A stretch of 64,000 nucleotides of DNA from Bacillus sp. FJAT-49736 (GTDB lineage Bacteria > Bacillota > Bacilli > Bacillales > Bacillaceae_C): positions 515,562-579,561 of the forward strand of contig NZ_JAGYPI010000002.1 in NCBI RefSeq assembly GCF_018343615.1, read 5' to 3'. The notes beneath the pieces are model-generated. The model worked only from the letters and a program-made list of their open reading frames with translations. It searched no databases and was not told where the DNA came from. Shown here piece by piece: positions 1-7,748 of the stretch; the stretch's first letter is position 1; each line of letters opens with the position of its first letter. The position numbers and the translations under genes are program-made.

Positions 1-41
1 ATAAGTTTGAAGAAATCGGACAAACTGTAGTTGATATATGA
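1..41 (+). CDS. C-terminal end of an upstream gene (partial)
   Basis: Reading from base 3, the frame encodes KFEEIGQTVVDI followed by TGA at 39-41. The start lies outside the window. The stop sits directly before the ribosome binding site of the next small gene, so the two may be co-transcribed. Too little is visible to name the product. Confidence 0.4.
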   Translation, partial: KFEEIGQTVVDI

Positions 42-57
42 AAGGAGCTGAAAGCAT

Positions 58-195
58 ATGACAAAGAAATTCAATAAAGGCAGCGGCAATCAAAATTCTC
101 CTTCCCTTCACGGGCAAAACCCAGTTAGCGGGGATAATAGTAAAGGGAATAAGAGAAATAAGGATAAGAGAGACAAGACCGACGGCGTAATATAA
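58..195 (+). CDS. Small basic hydrophilic protein, possibly a minor spore protein
   Basis: A 45-residue protein starts at ATG 58, seven to ten bases after the strong site AAAGGAG. It is rich in Lys, Asn, Gly and Asp with no hydrophobic segment. A central GQNP-SG stretch followed by KGNKRNKDKR recalls minor small acid-soluble spore proteins such as SspP, but the match is weak and from memory. A terminator follows directly. The call as a real gene rests on the ribosome binding site, composition and terminator; the function is a guess. Confidence 0.5.
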   Translation: MTKKFNKGSGNQNSPSLHGQNPVSGDNSKGNKRNKDKRDKTDGVI

Positions 196-231
196 GAAAA
201 AGAAACCGGTCATATCGATCGGTTTCTTTCT
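196..231 (+). terminator. Rho-independent terminator after the small basic protein
   Basis: Inverted repeat GAAACCG / CGGTTTC around positions 202-226, followed by a T-rich run. It overlaps the end of the small gene on its left. Confidence 0.7.
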
Positions 232-282
232 CTCTGTAATGGTAACTGATTTATGATTGAGATTTTTGGATGGATGATTAGT

Positions 283-987
283 TTATCCTTCCACCATATA
301 CATATTAATAATAGCATACAGATCACTAAGCTTTTCAATTTCATACGTTGGTTTGATACCTGTGTTGTTTGCTTTTCGTCCAGGGTTAAACCAACATGTA
401 TCAAGTCCATACAGATTGCCGCCTTTTATGTCTGCACTTAGTGAATCACCAATAATTAGTCCTTGTTCCGGTGTTAATCCCGGAATGCGTGCAAACACAT
501 AATCGAAAAACTCCTTCATCGGCTTCTGGTAACCTATTTCCTCCGAAACAAAAATCTGTCTAAATAGTGGCTGTAAACCCGAAGCACGAAGACGTTTGTC
601 CTGTGTTGCAGAATCACCGTTAGTCACGATATATAATTCATAATGTTCCTTCAGTTCCATAATTAATTCCAGTGCGCCACTTATAAGCTGATGGCCTTGT
701 TCCAAGTAAGTGCGGTATTTATTTTCCAATAATACTCCATCCACTTCTTTCCCGTATTCTTTAAAAAATGCAGCGAATCGGGTATTAACCACTTGGTCCC
801 TATTACGTTTTCCTTCTTCAAACTCTCTCCAAAGTGCTTGATTTATTGTTTTATAATGCTGTTCCATCTGAGGTGTGAGCGTAATTTGCTCCTCTTGAAA
901 AAGCATTCTCAATGCTGCACTCTCAGCAGCACCAAAATCCAACAATGTATCATCTATATCAAAAAATAAGGCTTTATATGTTTTCAC
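283..987 (-). CDS. HAD-family hydrolase, YjjG/YfnB-like noncanonical pyrimidine nucleotidase
   Basis: The 234-residue protein is a haloacid dehalogenase-type phosphohydrolase. Motif I is FDIDDTLLD at residues 8-16, the Thr motif is in VTNGDS near 120, and the final acidic motif is GDSLSADIKGG near 178. The alpha-helical cap after motif I and the length fit the YjjG/YfnB branch, which in other bacteria dephosphorylates noncanonical or damaged pyrimidine nucleotides. The start is GTG at 987, preceded by GAGGGAGA. It is a single gene facing the small basic gene. The substrate is inferred from the family. Confidence 0.8.
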   Translation of the reverse strand: MKTYKALFFDIDDTLLDFGAAESAALRMLFQEEQITLTPQMEQHYKTINQALWREFEEGKRNRDQVVNTRFAAFFKEYGKEVDGVLLENKYRTYLEQGHQLISGALELIMELKEHYELYIVTNGDSATQDKRLRASGLQPLFRQIFVSEEIGYQKPMKEFFDYVFARIPGLTPEQGLIIGDSLSADIKGGNLYGLDTCWFNPGRKANNTGIKPTYEIEKLSDLYAIINMYMVEG

Positions 988-1269
988 CGATATCGTCTCC
1001 CTCGATGTGTTTATACCTTTATTAGTTTACATAATTTTTGCCTGCCTTGAAAACATATTTGTACTAGATTAGTATAATTACGCTTGTATCAATTATTTCC
1101 AAATAATTTGTAATGCAAATTGTAAATCTCCTGTGTATTTCCATGTTTTTTATGATGATGATGTATTTATTCTTTTCGAATCTTGCATTGTGGTGCCAAG
1201 TACCAAAGGCGCACTAAAAATGCCCAGTCGTCATATTATGGTTCAAAAGCATTCTTGGAGGTGTTTTCA

Positions 1270-1773
1270 TTGCCCGATCATACGATTGTAACCGGGCCTC
1301 ATCCTAAAGGTGGAGGGTGTGTTGCCAAGCATTATTACAATTCTGCTGGTCCTTATAGTAATCTTGGTTCCCATTTTACGCCAGAGTTAATTTCGGATTT
1401 ATCAAAAGCTATTAATGGCGAATATGAAGCGATCCAATGTTACGAGTATTTAATAAACCAAACTACTAATCCTGAGATAAGAGAGCAATTGATAGAAATT
1501 AGAAATGATGAAATTTGCCACTACGAAACTTTCTACAATCTTTATCTTTCTCTTACAAATACCCACCCGCCTGTTTCCATGACCAAAAAATGCCCTCCGG
1601 ATTTTAAAAGCGGAATAATAGCCGCCTTTAAGGATGAACAAAATACGACGGACTTTTACCATGCTGTTGCACGGAATATAAAGGAGAAGTATCTAAAAGA
1701 ACCATTTCAACAAGCAGCGCTTGACGAACAAAATCACGCTGTTTGGTTTCTGTACTTCATGAGGTATATATAA
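1270..1773 (+). CDS. Ferritin-like (rubrerythrin-type) diiron protein
   Basis: The frame is open from 1183, but the strong site TTGGAGGTG at 1255-1263 points to TTG 1270 as the start, giving 167 residues. The N-terminal ~40 residues are Gly/His-rich (PHPKGGG). The rest is a four-helix ferritin-like bundle with Glu and His residues at the right positions: NGEYEAIQCYEY, NDEICHYETF, FKDEQNTTDFY and DEQNHAVWF. Such proteins bind a diiron centre; the role (iron handling or oxidative stress) is inferred only. It stands alone, with a palindromic terminator-like hairpin downstream. Confidence 0.7.
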   Translation: MPDHTIVTGPHPKGGGCVAKHYYNSAGPYSNLGSHFTPELISDLSKAINGEYEAIQCYEYLINQTTNPEIREQLIEIRNDEICHYETFYNLYLSLTNTHPPVSMTKKCPPDFKSGIIAAFKDEQNTTDFYHAVARNIKEKYLKEPFQQAALDEQNHAVWFLYFMRYI

Positions 1774-1843
1774 AGAAAGAACAAACTAAAGGCTAGGGAA
1801 AACTCGGCAAGATATATGTATATCAATATCAAATCTCAATGAA

Positions 1844-1868
1844 AAAAGTGGTGCCTAGCACCACTTTT
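1844..1868 (+). terminator. Palindromic terminator-like hairpin containing the GGTGCC motif
   Basis: AAAAGTGGTG and CACCACTTTT form a 10-bp stem around a five-base CCTAG loop. The core GGTGCCTAGCACC is a variant of the dispersed palindrome found elsewhere in the window. It lies between the ferritin-like gene and a minus-strand gene and could work both ways. Confidence 0.65.
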
Positions 1869-2045
1869 ATTTGCTTACTATATATTTCCGTAATATAGTT
1901 ATTTAGCTATATAAATACCTAATGCAACATCCATAAATAGGAACTATACCTATTCAATAAAATCAACCCAAATTCCATTTTATAAGAAAAACGTTGTTCC
2001 TTGAGGCTCCCCTTATATTGGAATTCATTCCATCAAAATATAAAA

Positions 2046-2285
2046 TTATTTGTTGCTAAGGTTTGTTAAATCTTTAAATTTATTCTCAATAAACTCTATT
2101 ATGAAACTAAGGATAATTAAAATTCCTCCTGAAGCGAGAAATACATAATGTCTTACAGTTCTTAGCATCAATAAATTAGTGTATTCAGACGACATAGCAC
2201 TGAATGAGAACCCTTGTGTCCAACCATAGAATACTGATATTAAACCTAATATAAATATGCTATATTTCAATAATTTAAGATTCAT
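2046..2285 (-). CDS. Small two-span membrane protein of unknown function
   Basis: A 79-residue protein with two hydrophobic helices, at about residues 5-25 (YSIFILGLISVFYGW) and 47-67 (YVFLASGGILIILSFIIEF). It ends with a charged tail (ENKFKDLTNLSNK). ATG 2285 follows AGGGG by about eight bases; GTG three bases upstream is possible. I do not recognise the family and see no operon partner. Confidence 0.55.
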   Translation of the reverse strand: MNLKLLKYSIFILGLISVFYGWTQGFSFSAMSSEYTNLLMLRTVRHYVFLASGGILIILSFIIEFIENKFKDLTNLSNK

Positions 2286-2395
2286 CACATAAACCCCTAG
2301 TAAAAATTCATTTTATATATTGTTTAGGAAACTCTGACTATCGCCTAATTCACCACAACAAAACTAGCACTCTAACTATCGATATCTCTTTACAT

Positions 2396-2905
2396 TTATT
2401 TAAATACTTTCTCAAGACTTTCCTCTAATTCTTCCTTTTGACGAAGATGATGACGGAAATGCATAAAAACTAAATCATACCACTCTCTAGTATTTAGCCA
2501 GCCAAATCCCCCGTGCTTCACCTTGTAATTTGGATGGATGGCATCTACTTTTGTTTCCCATTGTTTCATTCTGAGAATTAACTGATCCATCCTCTTCATA
2601 AGTTCTTCTCTGCTATCCGCATTATTGGGTGGGGAATTTAATTCATCCGGCAATTTGATTTTAATTGGCGGGAATCCCCCCATTTTATATAAATTCTCTC
2701 CAAACTCCGTTTTCCCAAGCGTTTGTTCATCCTTTGCAGATGCACAAATTTCTACGTTATCTAGGTACTCATGTGCTACAACGATTAAATGATCATACAT
2801 TTGACCAATGGACCAAACACCTTCAGCCGAAATATATCTTAGTTTTTCCAACGAATAATTTAACAAATCGCTTTTGAATGTTTCTAGCATTTTAAAATCA
2901 CTCAA
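2396..2905 (-). CDS. DinB-family four-helix metal-binding protein (copy 1)
   Basis: An ATG lies 42 bases upstream, but the strong site AAAGGTGGGG inside that extension points to TTG 2905, giving 169 residues. The protein has the DinB/YfiT layout: SIGQMYDHL gives the first metal-site His, AHEY follows, and the C-terminal helix MHFRHHLRQ supplies further His residues. Related proteins include nickel-, zinc- or thiol-cofactor-dependent enzymes and bacillithiol transferases; the substrate here is unknown. This is one of three DinB-type genes in the window (others at 16139 and 33009). Confidence 0.75.
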   Translation of the reverse strand: MSDFKMLETFKSDLLNYSLEKLRYISAEGVWSIGQMYDHLIVVAHEYLDNVEICASAKDEQTLGKTEFGENLYKMGGFPPIKIKLPDELNSPPNNADSREELMKRMDQLILRMKQWETKVDAIHPNYKVKHGGFGWLNTREWYDLVFMHFRHHLRQKEELEESLEKVFK

Positions 2906-3142
2906 TTTATCCCCACCTTTTACTGTAATATCCTTGTGCCATATCACTGCGCACGGGATTAATCCTAACCATCTTTTCTATATATTCTGTAAAATTATTT
3001 TAATTCCTTTTAGTCTTCCTTATGGAATTGTGGCGTGGAAGAAATACTGAAATAACTAATAATCCAACATCCGTATAAAGTGTTCTACGCTTTCCATATG
3101 AAATAACATAATTTATTGTTTTCATTTAGGCATTTTAACAAA

Positions 3143-3181
3143 AAAAGAAGACTTGGATACGGCTCCAAATCTTCTTTTTTC
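3143..3181 (-). terminator. Terminator of the DsbA/FrnE-type gene
   Basis: AAGAAGACTTGGA and TCCAAATCTTCTT form a long stem with one mismatch around a six-base loop. On the minus strand it is followed by seven Ts. Confidence 0.8.
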
Positions 3182-3904
3182 TTATTTATTATTAGGAACT
3201 TCACATTTCCCATCCGCACAATACGGATCATTGGATTCATTCTTACTGTCATTTAGGATTGTAAATGAGCTTTCCTCTTCGCTTGCCTTTTGTAATGCAT
3301 TAACAAATACATCTACCGGCTGCGCCCCTGAAACAGCATATTTTCTATTGATGACAAAGAATGGCACACCTTGTATACCTAACATTCCAGCTTCCTGTTC
3401 ATCTGCACGAACCTCTTTCGAAAAAGCATCTCCGTTTAACATTTCCGATACCTTCTCCGGGTCCAAGCCAATTTCGGCTGCTAGTTCCTTTAATGTTTCG
3501 TGTTCACCAATATGTCTTGACTCGGTAAAATACGCTTTAAATAAGCGCTCTGCCATTTCCGTCATCTTTCCATGTTGTGCTGCGAAATGGGTTAAGCGGT
3601 GGGCATTAAATGTGTTTGTCGGCTTCATTGTATCAAAATGATAGGTTAAACCTACTTGAGCCGCCTGTCGTCCAACATTCTCATTAGCTGCTTTTGCTTG
3701 CTCCAGACTCATGCCATATTTCGCTGCAAGCAAATGATGCATGTCCATGTCATAATGTAATTTCGCATTCGGATCCAGCTCAAAGCTTTTAAATACAACT
3801 TCTACATTGGACTTACCCTCAAATTGCTTCAATGCCTCTTCAAAATGACGTTTACCTATATAACAAAAAGGGCAGACAAAATCAGACCACACTTCTACCT
3901 TCAT
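3182..3904 (-). CDS. DsbA-family thiol oxidoreductase, FrnE type
   Basis: The 240-residue protein has a thioredoxin fold with an inserted helical domain. The active-site motif CPFC follows the N-terminal VEVWSDFV strand (about residues 11-14), and the cis-Pro loop is GVPFFVIN near residue 180. No signal peptide is visible, as expected for cytoplasmic FrnE proteins (B. subtilis YwbO is similar). The C-terminal tail has two extra Cys (YCADGKCEVP). ATG 3904 follows GGAGG by eight bases; an upstream ATG 27 bases earlier lacks such a site. The likely role is disulfide exchange in redox stress; substrates are unknown. Confidence 0.85.
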   Translation of the reverse strand: MKVEVWSDFVCPFCYIGKRHFEEALKQFEGKSNVEVVFKSFELDPNAKLHYDMDMHHLLAAKYGMSLEQAKAANENVGRQAAQVGLTYHFDTMKPTNTFNAHRLTHFAAQHGKMTEMAERLFKAYFTESRHIGEHETLKELAAEIGLDPEKVSEMLNGDAFSKEVRADEQEAGMLGIQGVPFFVINRKYAVSGAQPVDVFVNALQKASEEESSFTILNDSKNESNDPYCADGKCEVPNNK

Positions 3905-4030
3905 CCTAAAACCTCCGATTTCTAATTCCATAATAGATGTTAAACATTCTCTTCATTATTATCTTTCACACATCATATTTCAAATATTATGATTCAGAGG
4001 TTCTGTTTCTCCCTGTTAGATAGTGCACAC

Positions 4031-4067
4031 AAAATGAAAAGCCGATAAAGCATCGGCTTTTCATTTT
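4031..4067 (-). terminator. Strong terminator after the VOC pseudogene
   Basis: AAAATGAAAAGCCGAT and ATCGGCTTTTCATTTT form a perfect 16-bp stem around a five-base loop. It is A/T-flanked on both sides, so it could act in both directions. Confidence 0.8.
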
Positions 4068-4072
4068 GTAAT

Positions 4073-4438
4073 TTATTCTTTAAAATGGCAGACTTCCAAA
4101 GGGTTTCCTTCTAGGCCCTTAAATTTGAACCATTTGACATCCCCTTCATCATGGATGGGTTCAATATCGACCTCATTATTCACTAAGTGTTCATGTGCCT
4201 TTTCTATATTTGGAGTAAAGAAATTGAAGGTAACAAGACTCTTTTTGTTCCGTATTTCATCCTCTGCAGTCCGTACTAGGGTCAATGGTGTTTCTACAAT
4301 ATTTAATGCCGCATAACCGCCAATTTCATCTTTCCAGCCAATTTGGAAACCTTAAACCTCACAATACCAGTCTATTGCTTTTTCAAAATCCTTAACAGGT
4401 TGAAAAACAGTATCAATTCTTTTGAACAGATCCGACAT
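4073..4438 (-). pseudogene. VOC-family (glyoxalase-like) gene with an in-frame stop
   Basis: ATG 4438 follows AAAAAGGAG. The frame reads MSDLFKRIDTVFQPVKDF, then EKAIDWYCEV, then TAA at 4354-4352 (codon 29), and continues without a shift as GFQIGWKDEIGGYAAL to the stop at 4073. WYCEVLGF is the usual text in this family, so a single TTA (Leu) to TAA change explains the break. The downstream part could restart only at a weak internal start. The intact protein would be about 121 residues with one vicinal-oxygen-chelate domain. Either a recent nonsense mutation or a sequencing error would explain it. Confidence 0.8.
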
Positions 4439-4582
4439 ATATAGAGCTCCTTTTTCAACATTATTTTTCTATTTTTTCAATTAATGTTCGAATGTTATTT
4501 CCCAAAACACTTTTTTAAAAACCTTATTTTATTCTCTCTAAATTTAGAAATATCGTGTTTATAAGCGATTAAGCCTATCACC

Positions 4583-4700
4583 TTGAACTACCCCTTCTTA
4601 ACCCCCTTAACGGGTTGTTTGAAGAAGGGGATTCCTAAGAACACCGGTGTACCCACCAGTTATTGATTAGGCGATCCCCGCAGTTCCTGCGGTTAAAAGT
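4583..4700 (-). ncRNA. Putative TnpB guide RNA (omega/reRNA) scaffold at the right end
   Basis: In this family the guide RNA is made from the 3' end of tnpB plus the right-end hairpin, and the guide is the flanking DNA past the end. Here the hairpin (4591-4630) and terminal GTTCAA end at 4583, and the guide would begin GGTGATAGGCTTAATCGC from 4582 downward. The 5' boundary of the RNA is not visible; the value given is a minimum. Confidence 0.45.
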
Positions 4701-5842
4701 CTTATCGCTTCATTCTTAAGATTTATTGCTGCGTTCATATCGCGATGATGATGAGTATCGCAGTTGGGGCAATTCCATTCACGAGTTGCGAGGTTTTTAA
4801 CTTCTTGATTTTTGTAGCCACAATGAGAGCACAGTTGGCTACTGGCGAGGTGTTTTGAAACGGTTATGACTTGCTTACCGTACCATTTTGCTTTGTATTC
4901 AAGCATGCTTTTGAATTGCCACCATGATACATCGCTAATGGCTTTTGCAAGATGATGATTCTTTAACATGTTGACTACTGACAAGTCTTCCATTCCAATC
5001 GTGTCGTGGTTTTTGACAATCTCGGTAGAAAGCTTGTCCAAATAATCTTTTCTTGCATTCGCAATCTTTTCATGGATTCGGGCGACTTTTCTTTTGGCTT
5101 TGTTCCAATTGGAACCACCTACCGAACGTCTGCTCATAATCCGTTGCATTTTCTGTAATTTTTCTTCAAAGCAATAGAAAAACTTTGGGTTGGAGTAGAC
5201 AGTGCCATCCGACAAAATCGCAAAGTCACTTAGTCCTACATCAATCCCTACAACCGAATCGGTTCTAGGTAGCTCTTCCACAATAGTTTCTGTCCCAATA
5301 GAAACGAAATATTTGCCGGAAGGATTTCGTCTAATGGTTGCATTCAATATTCTTCCCTCTACTTCGCGACTTTTTGCAAAACGAACTCGTCCCAGTTTAG
5401 GAAGTTTCAAATAGTTGTCTATCACCATAATATTTCCATTCGTCTGCTTGGTTGTGTATGATTGGACGGGATTTTTTTTCGATTTAAAGCGAGGTTGTTT
5501 GTTTTGCTTTTTGTAGTATCGATCATAGGAGTCGGCTAGATTTTCAATGGATTTTTGCAAAGCGATACTATCGACTTCTTTTAGGAAATCATAGTACTTT
5601 TTAAGCTCTGGCAGGGTTTTGACTGTTTCATATTTATTTAGAAATTCACCTTTCCAATTATTCACTGGAAGCTGGCCACTTTGTTTCATTTCTTCACAGA
5701 TATGCCAGAGAGAATCTTTTTCCTTTTGTTTACCAAGAAAGAAATTAAACACGAATCTAGAACAGCCAATTGTCTTGTTGATCAGTTCTATCTGCCTCTT
5801 GTTAGGATAGATTCGGAACTTGTAGGACTTGTTTACCAGCAC
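4667..5842 (-). CDS. tnpB: RNA-guided endonuclease TnpB
   Basis: The 391-residue protein has an intact RuvC-like nuclease: Asp201 in VGIDVG, Glu285 in GMEDL and Asp368 in [11 protein letters not shown]. The zinc ribbon Cys pairs CSHC (338-341) and CPNC (358-361) are complete. The N-terminus [17 protein letters not shown] is the standard helix-turn-helix domain. GTG 5842 is chosen because it follows AGGGGG by eight bases and gives the usual family N-terminus; GTG 5851 is also possible. TnpB cuts DNA next to a short TAM using an RNA from the element's right end, which favours retention of the element. Nothing suggests inactivation. Confidence 0.92.
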   Translation of the reverse strand: MLVNKSYKFRIYPNKRQIELINKTIGCSRFVFNFFLGKQKEKDSLWHICEEMKQSGQLPVNNWKGEFLNKYETVKTLPELKKYYDFLKEVDSIALQKSIENLADSYDRYYKKQNKQPRFKSKKNPVQSYTTKQTNGNIMVIDNYLKLPKLGRVRFAKSREVEGRILNATIRRNPSGKYFVSIGTETIVEELPRTDSVVGIDVGLSDFAILSDGTVYSNPKFFYCFEEKLQKMQRIMSRRSVGGSNWNKAKRKVARIHEKIANARKDYLDKLSTEIVKNHDTIGMEDLSVVNMLKNHHLAKAISDVSWWQFKSMLEYKAKWYGKQVITVSKHLASSQLCSHCGYKNQEVKNLATREWNCPNCDTHHHRDMNAAINLKNEAIRLLTAGTAGIA

Positions 5843-6294
5843 CAATTTCACCCCCTATCGAGAACGTTTGTTCTTATTTTAGCGCACTGTGAAAGTTTTG
5901 GCTAGCACCAACCGACATTCATCCCCTTCCTACTCATTGGGCTTCGCCCTTCACTTTCCTTGAGGAAGGGGTATTCTGTTGGATGATTGATAAAACCAAT
6001 ACCAATCCCTGCGCAAACACCCTCAACGAAATCTGGCAACCGTGCAAACTAAAAATATTGCCGTGAAAAATAATCCGATTCTATGATATTTATTGATTTT
6101 CACTATTAGACCACCCACTTTAACATTCTATTGAATACATTATATAGTAATTCACACCACACAATCCAGAATATTCCTACAATTCAATCTGCAAATTTGT
6201 CTCTAAAATACAAATAGAGTGCAAACTCATTTTCGAATTTTGCACCCTTTCAGTTACCCTCCATCTGCTAAAAATGAAAGTCTGTCATTAAAAC

Positions 6295-6630
6295 CTAGAT
6301 TGCTTTGAATTCATGCACCCAAATCTTCATTTTTGGTACCCAGCGCATTCCTGGATGAATCGCTAGAATGGATTCCTTATATTCTTCCATATTGGCAAAT
6401 CCCTCTTGTCTTGCATGCTCCTCCGTCATATCTCCAAGCTGTTGGTTGTAAACATTTTCGATTACAAATTTTTTCCCTTCTAAAACCATAATCTCTCCGA
6501 TATCAGCATATCTTCCGTTTCTACGCGTCGCCGTTTTCTCCCCGGCAATCACCTTTTGAACATCCTTTTCTAAAGTAACAAGACGATCTACGGAGCATGT
6601 TTTTGGCGGTAGTGAACTATTTTCACTCAT
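6295..6630 (-). CDS. ASCH-domain protein
   Basis: A 111-residue protein whose centre (residues ~12-100) fits the ASCH fold: VIAGEKTATRRNGRYADIGE, then a strand of the form MVLEGKKFVIENV, then MTEEHARQEGF. ASCH proteins are PUA-like and are thought to bind RNA or act on modified nucleosides. ATG 6630 follows AAAGGGAGGAA at good distance and overlaps the last eight bases of the rhodanese gene, implying translational coupling. Function beyond the fold is unknown. Confidence 0.75.
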   Translation of the reverse strand: MSENSSLPPKTCSVDRLVTLEKDVQKVIAGEKTATRRNGRYADIGEIMVLEGKKFVIENVYNQQLGDMTEEHARQEGFANMEEYKESILAIHPGMRWVPKMKIWVHEFKAI

Positions 6631-6955
6631 GTTCATTTCCTCCCTTTTCACGCAAATATTCCTTCCATGCTGTGATGCCTCCCTCGAGTAAGGTGACATT
6701 ATAGTTTTTATCCGCTAAAATAGCCGCGCACTTTGCTGCAGAATTTCCTGTTGTGCATGTTACGATAATTTCTTTATCCTTTGGCAAAGAGGCAAGAGCA
6801 GAATCCTTTTCTTCAAAAATAGCTGTTTTATGTAGGTTATGGGAGTTTTCTAAATGGTATTCCGCAAACTTATCTGCCGCCCGGACATCAAGAACAAACG
6901 GTTTTCCCTTCATTCTTCCCTCTAACTCCCTCGGGGTAATCTTCTTTATTACCAT
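6623..6955 (-). CDS. Single-domain rhodanese (sulfurtransferase)
   Basis: A 110-residue rhodanese domain: PFVLDVRAADKFAEYHLENS, then the active loop VTCTTGNSA holding the catalytic Cys, then the closing YNVTLLEGGITAWKEY. The loop has Ser where many thiosulfate-active members have Arg. ATG 6955 follows GGAGGTAGGAG. It is the first gene of a two-gene unit with the overlapping ASCH gene. The likely role is persulfide transfer; the acceptor is unknown. Confidence 0.85.
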   Translation of the reverse strand: MVIKKITPRELEGRMKGKPFVLDVRAADKFAEYHLENSHNLHKTAIFEEKDSALASLPKDKEIIVTCTTGNSAAKCAAILADKNYNVTLLEGGITAWKEYLREKGGNEHE

Positions 6956-7054
6956 GCTCCTACCTCCAACTTTTTTCTTACATCCTATCATGTATTTTCG
7001 GCAAAATCATGTTTCCTTTTTTATATTGACGCTTTTCTTTCGTATTTTCCAAAA

Positions 7055-7083
7055 CAAAAAAGCAATCCAAGTGGATTACTTTT
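7055..7083 (-). terminator. Terminator downstream of the GIY-YIG-like gene
   Basis: AAAAGCAATCCA and TGGATTACTTTT form a stem with one mismatch. The minus strand continues with a T-run. It lies about 120 bases after the GIY-YIG-like stop. Confidence 0.65.
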
Positions 7084-7136
7084 TATTTAAGGCAGTTTTC
7101 GTATATCGTTATATATCCTAATATAGTCTAAGTTCT

Positions 7137-7204
7137 GGGCATCTTTTCATATGAAAATTATTCTTAGGTCGATATTAAAGATCAACAAATTTTAGAAAAG
7201 AGCC
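7137..7204 (-). repeat. Dispersed repeat AAACTTTG...AAGATGCCC, copy 1
   Basis: On the minus strand this begins CTCTTTTCTAAAATTTGTTG and ends GAAAAGATGCCC. The ends match copies at 11302, 16713, 17460 and 38655, while the middle varies. It starts exactly at the stop of the neighbouring gene. Confidence 0.6.
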
Positions 7205-7579
7205 TTATTTAAAAAATACTTTATCTACATTGTACTTGGCTTGAAGCTTGTTAATAATATACGTTTCATAGATGTCTCTTTCTGTGGGGTCTTCTACAAA
7301 AAAGACTGAAACTTTATGTATCTCGTCACGGTGTCCCTTGATTGGGGATACATTATCCTCGAAGTGTTTCATTACACGCTGACGGAGCTTTCTGGCTTTA
7401 CCTACAAATAGAAGCTCTCCACGCACATTGTAAAATAATATAATTCCACCCTTATCTCTTGGAATCAAGCGGAAATCGGTAAATCCATATTGGTTACTGA
7501 TTTTTGGTTCCTTTTCTTCTCCTAGCTTCTTTTGCTTTGTCACAACTACATCATATTTAGGAATTTCTATCTGAATCAA
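7205..7579 (-). CDS. GIY-YIG-type nuclease-like protein
   Basis: A ~124-residue protein with the core GIILFYNVRGELLFVGKARKLRQR at about residues 45-68, which is the GIY-YIG fold: strand, then G-LLFVGKA, then the Arg-rich helix (KLRQRVMKHF). The first signature is degenerate (GII...FYN). The downstream Glu in DPTERDIYETYIINKL fits the metal-site Glu. Related short proteins are often labelled excision-nuclease (UvrC-like) domain proteins. TTG 7579 lies 11 bases after GGAGG; GTG 7588 is an alternative. It stands alone. Confidence 0.65.
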   Translation of the reverse strand: MIQIEIPKYDVVVTKQKKLGEEKEPKISNQYGFTDFRLIPRDKGGIILFYNVRGELLFVGKARKLRQRVMKHFEDNVSPIKGHRDEIHKVSVFFVEDPTERDIYETYIINKLQAKYNVDKVFFK

Positions 7580-7748
7580 AACGATCACATCCTCCTTATT
7601 ATCAATGAAGATTTATTATAGCATTTTTCCTTTTAAAAAGAGAATTATCCCTATGGAAAAAAATCACTTCCCCTTTCATAATTCTCCTTCAATTGGTAAC
7701 ACTATCCTTTATGCAATAAAGATTTCCACACCTGATGGAGGTAGCAAG

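Larger units (their letters stand above)
4583..5989 (-). mobile_element. IS200/IS605-family element carrying only tnpB (IS1341-like)
   Basis: The boundaries come from the interrupted host gene. The left end (5989) starts next to TTTAT on the minus strand, a plausible TAM. The right end (4583) finishes with GTTCAA, typical of this family. Both ends carry imperfect hairpins: CCCCTTCC...AGGAAGGGG at 5923-5971 and CCCCTTCTT...AAGAAGGGG at 4591-4630. There is no target duplication, as expected for single-strand Y1 transposition. No tnpA is present, so movement would need a transposase elsewhere. Length is 1407 bp. Confidence 0.85.
4495..6103 (-). pseudogene. Small membrane-protein gene split by the TnpB element
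   Basis: Minus-strand flanks of the TnpB element join into one protein. The 5' part begins at GTG 6103 after GGGTGGT: MKINKYHRIGLFFTAIFL, then ARLPDFVEGVCAGIGIGF up to 5990. The 3' part starts at 4582: (M)VIGLIAYKHDISKFR, then ENKIRFLKKCFGK and TAA at 4495. Removing 4583-5989 rebuilds the codons TTT ATG GTG ATA across the junction. A one-base shift near 6045 (between IFLV and ARLP) is a second lesion. The intact product would be about 69 residues with two membrane spans. The family is unknown to me, but the join is precise. Confidence 0.7.

Noticed and set aside
3153-3641. 162-codon plus-strand frame over the FrnE-type gene
   Set aside because: Opposite-strand shadow of a well-supported gene.
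6219-6245. Terminator GTGCAAA...TTTGCAC
   Set aside because: The stem is only seven bases with a weak T-run and no gene clearly ends there.
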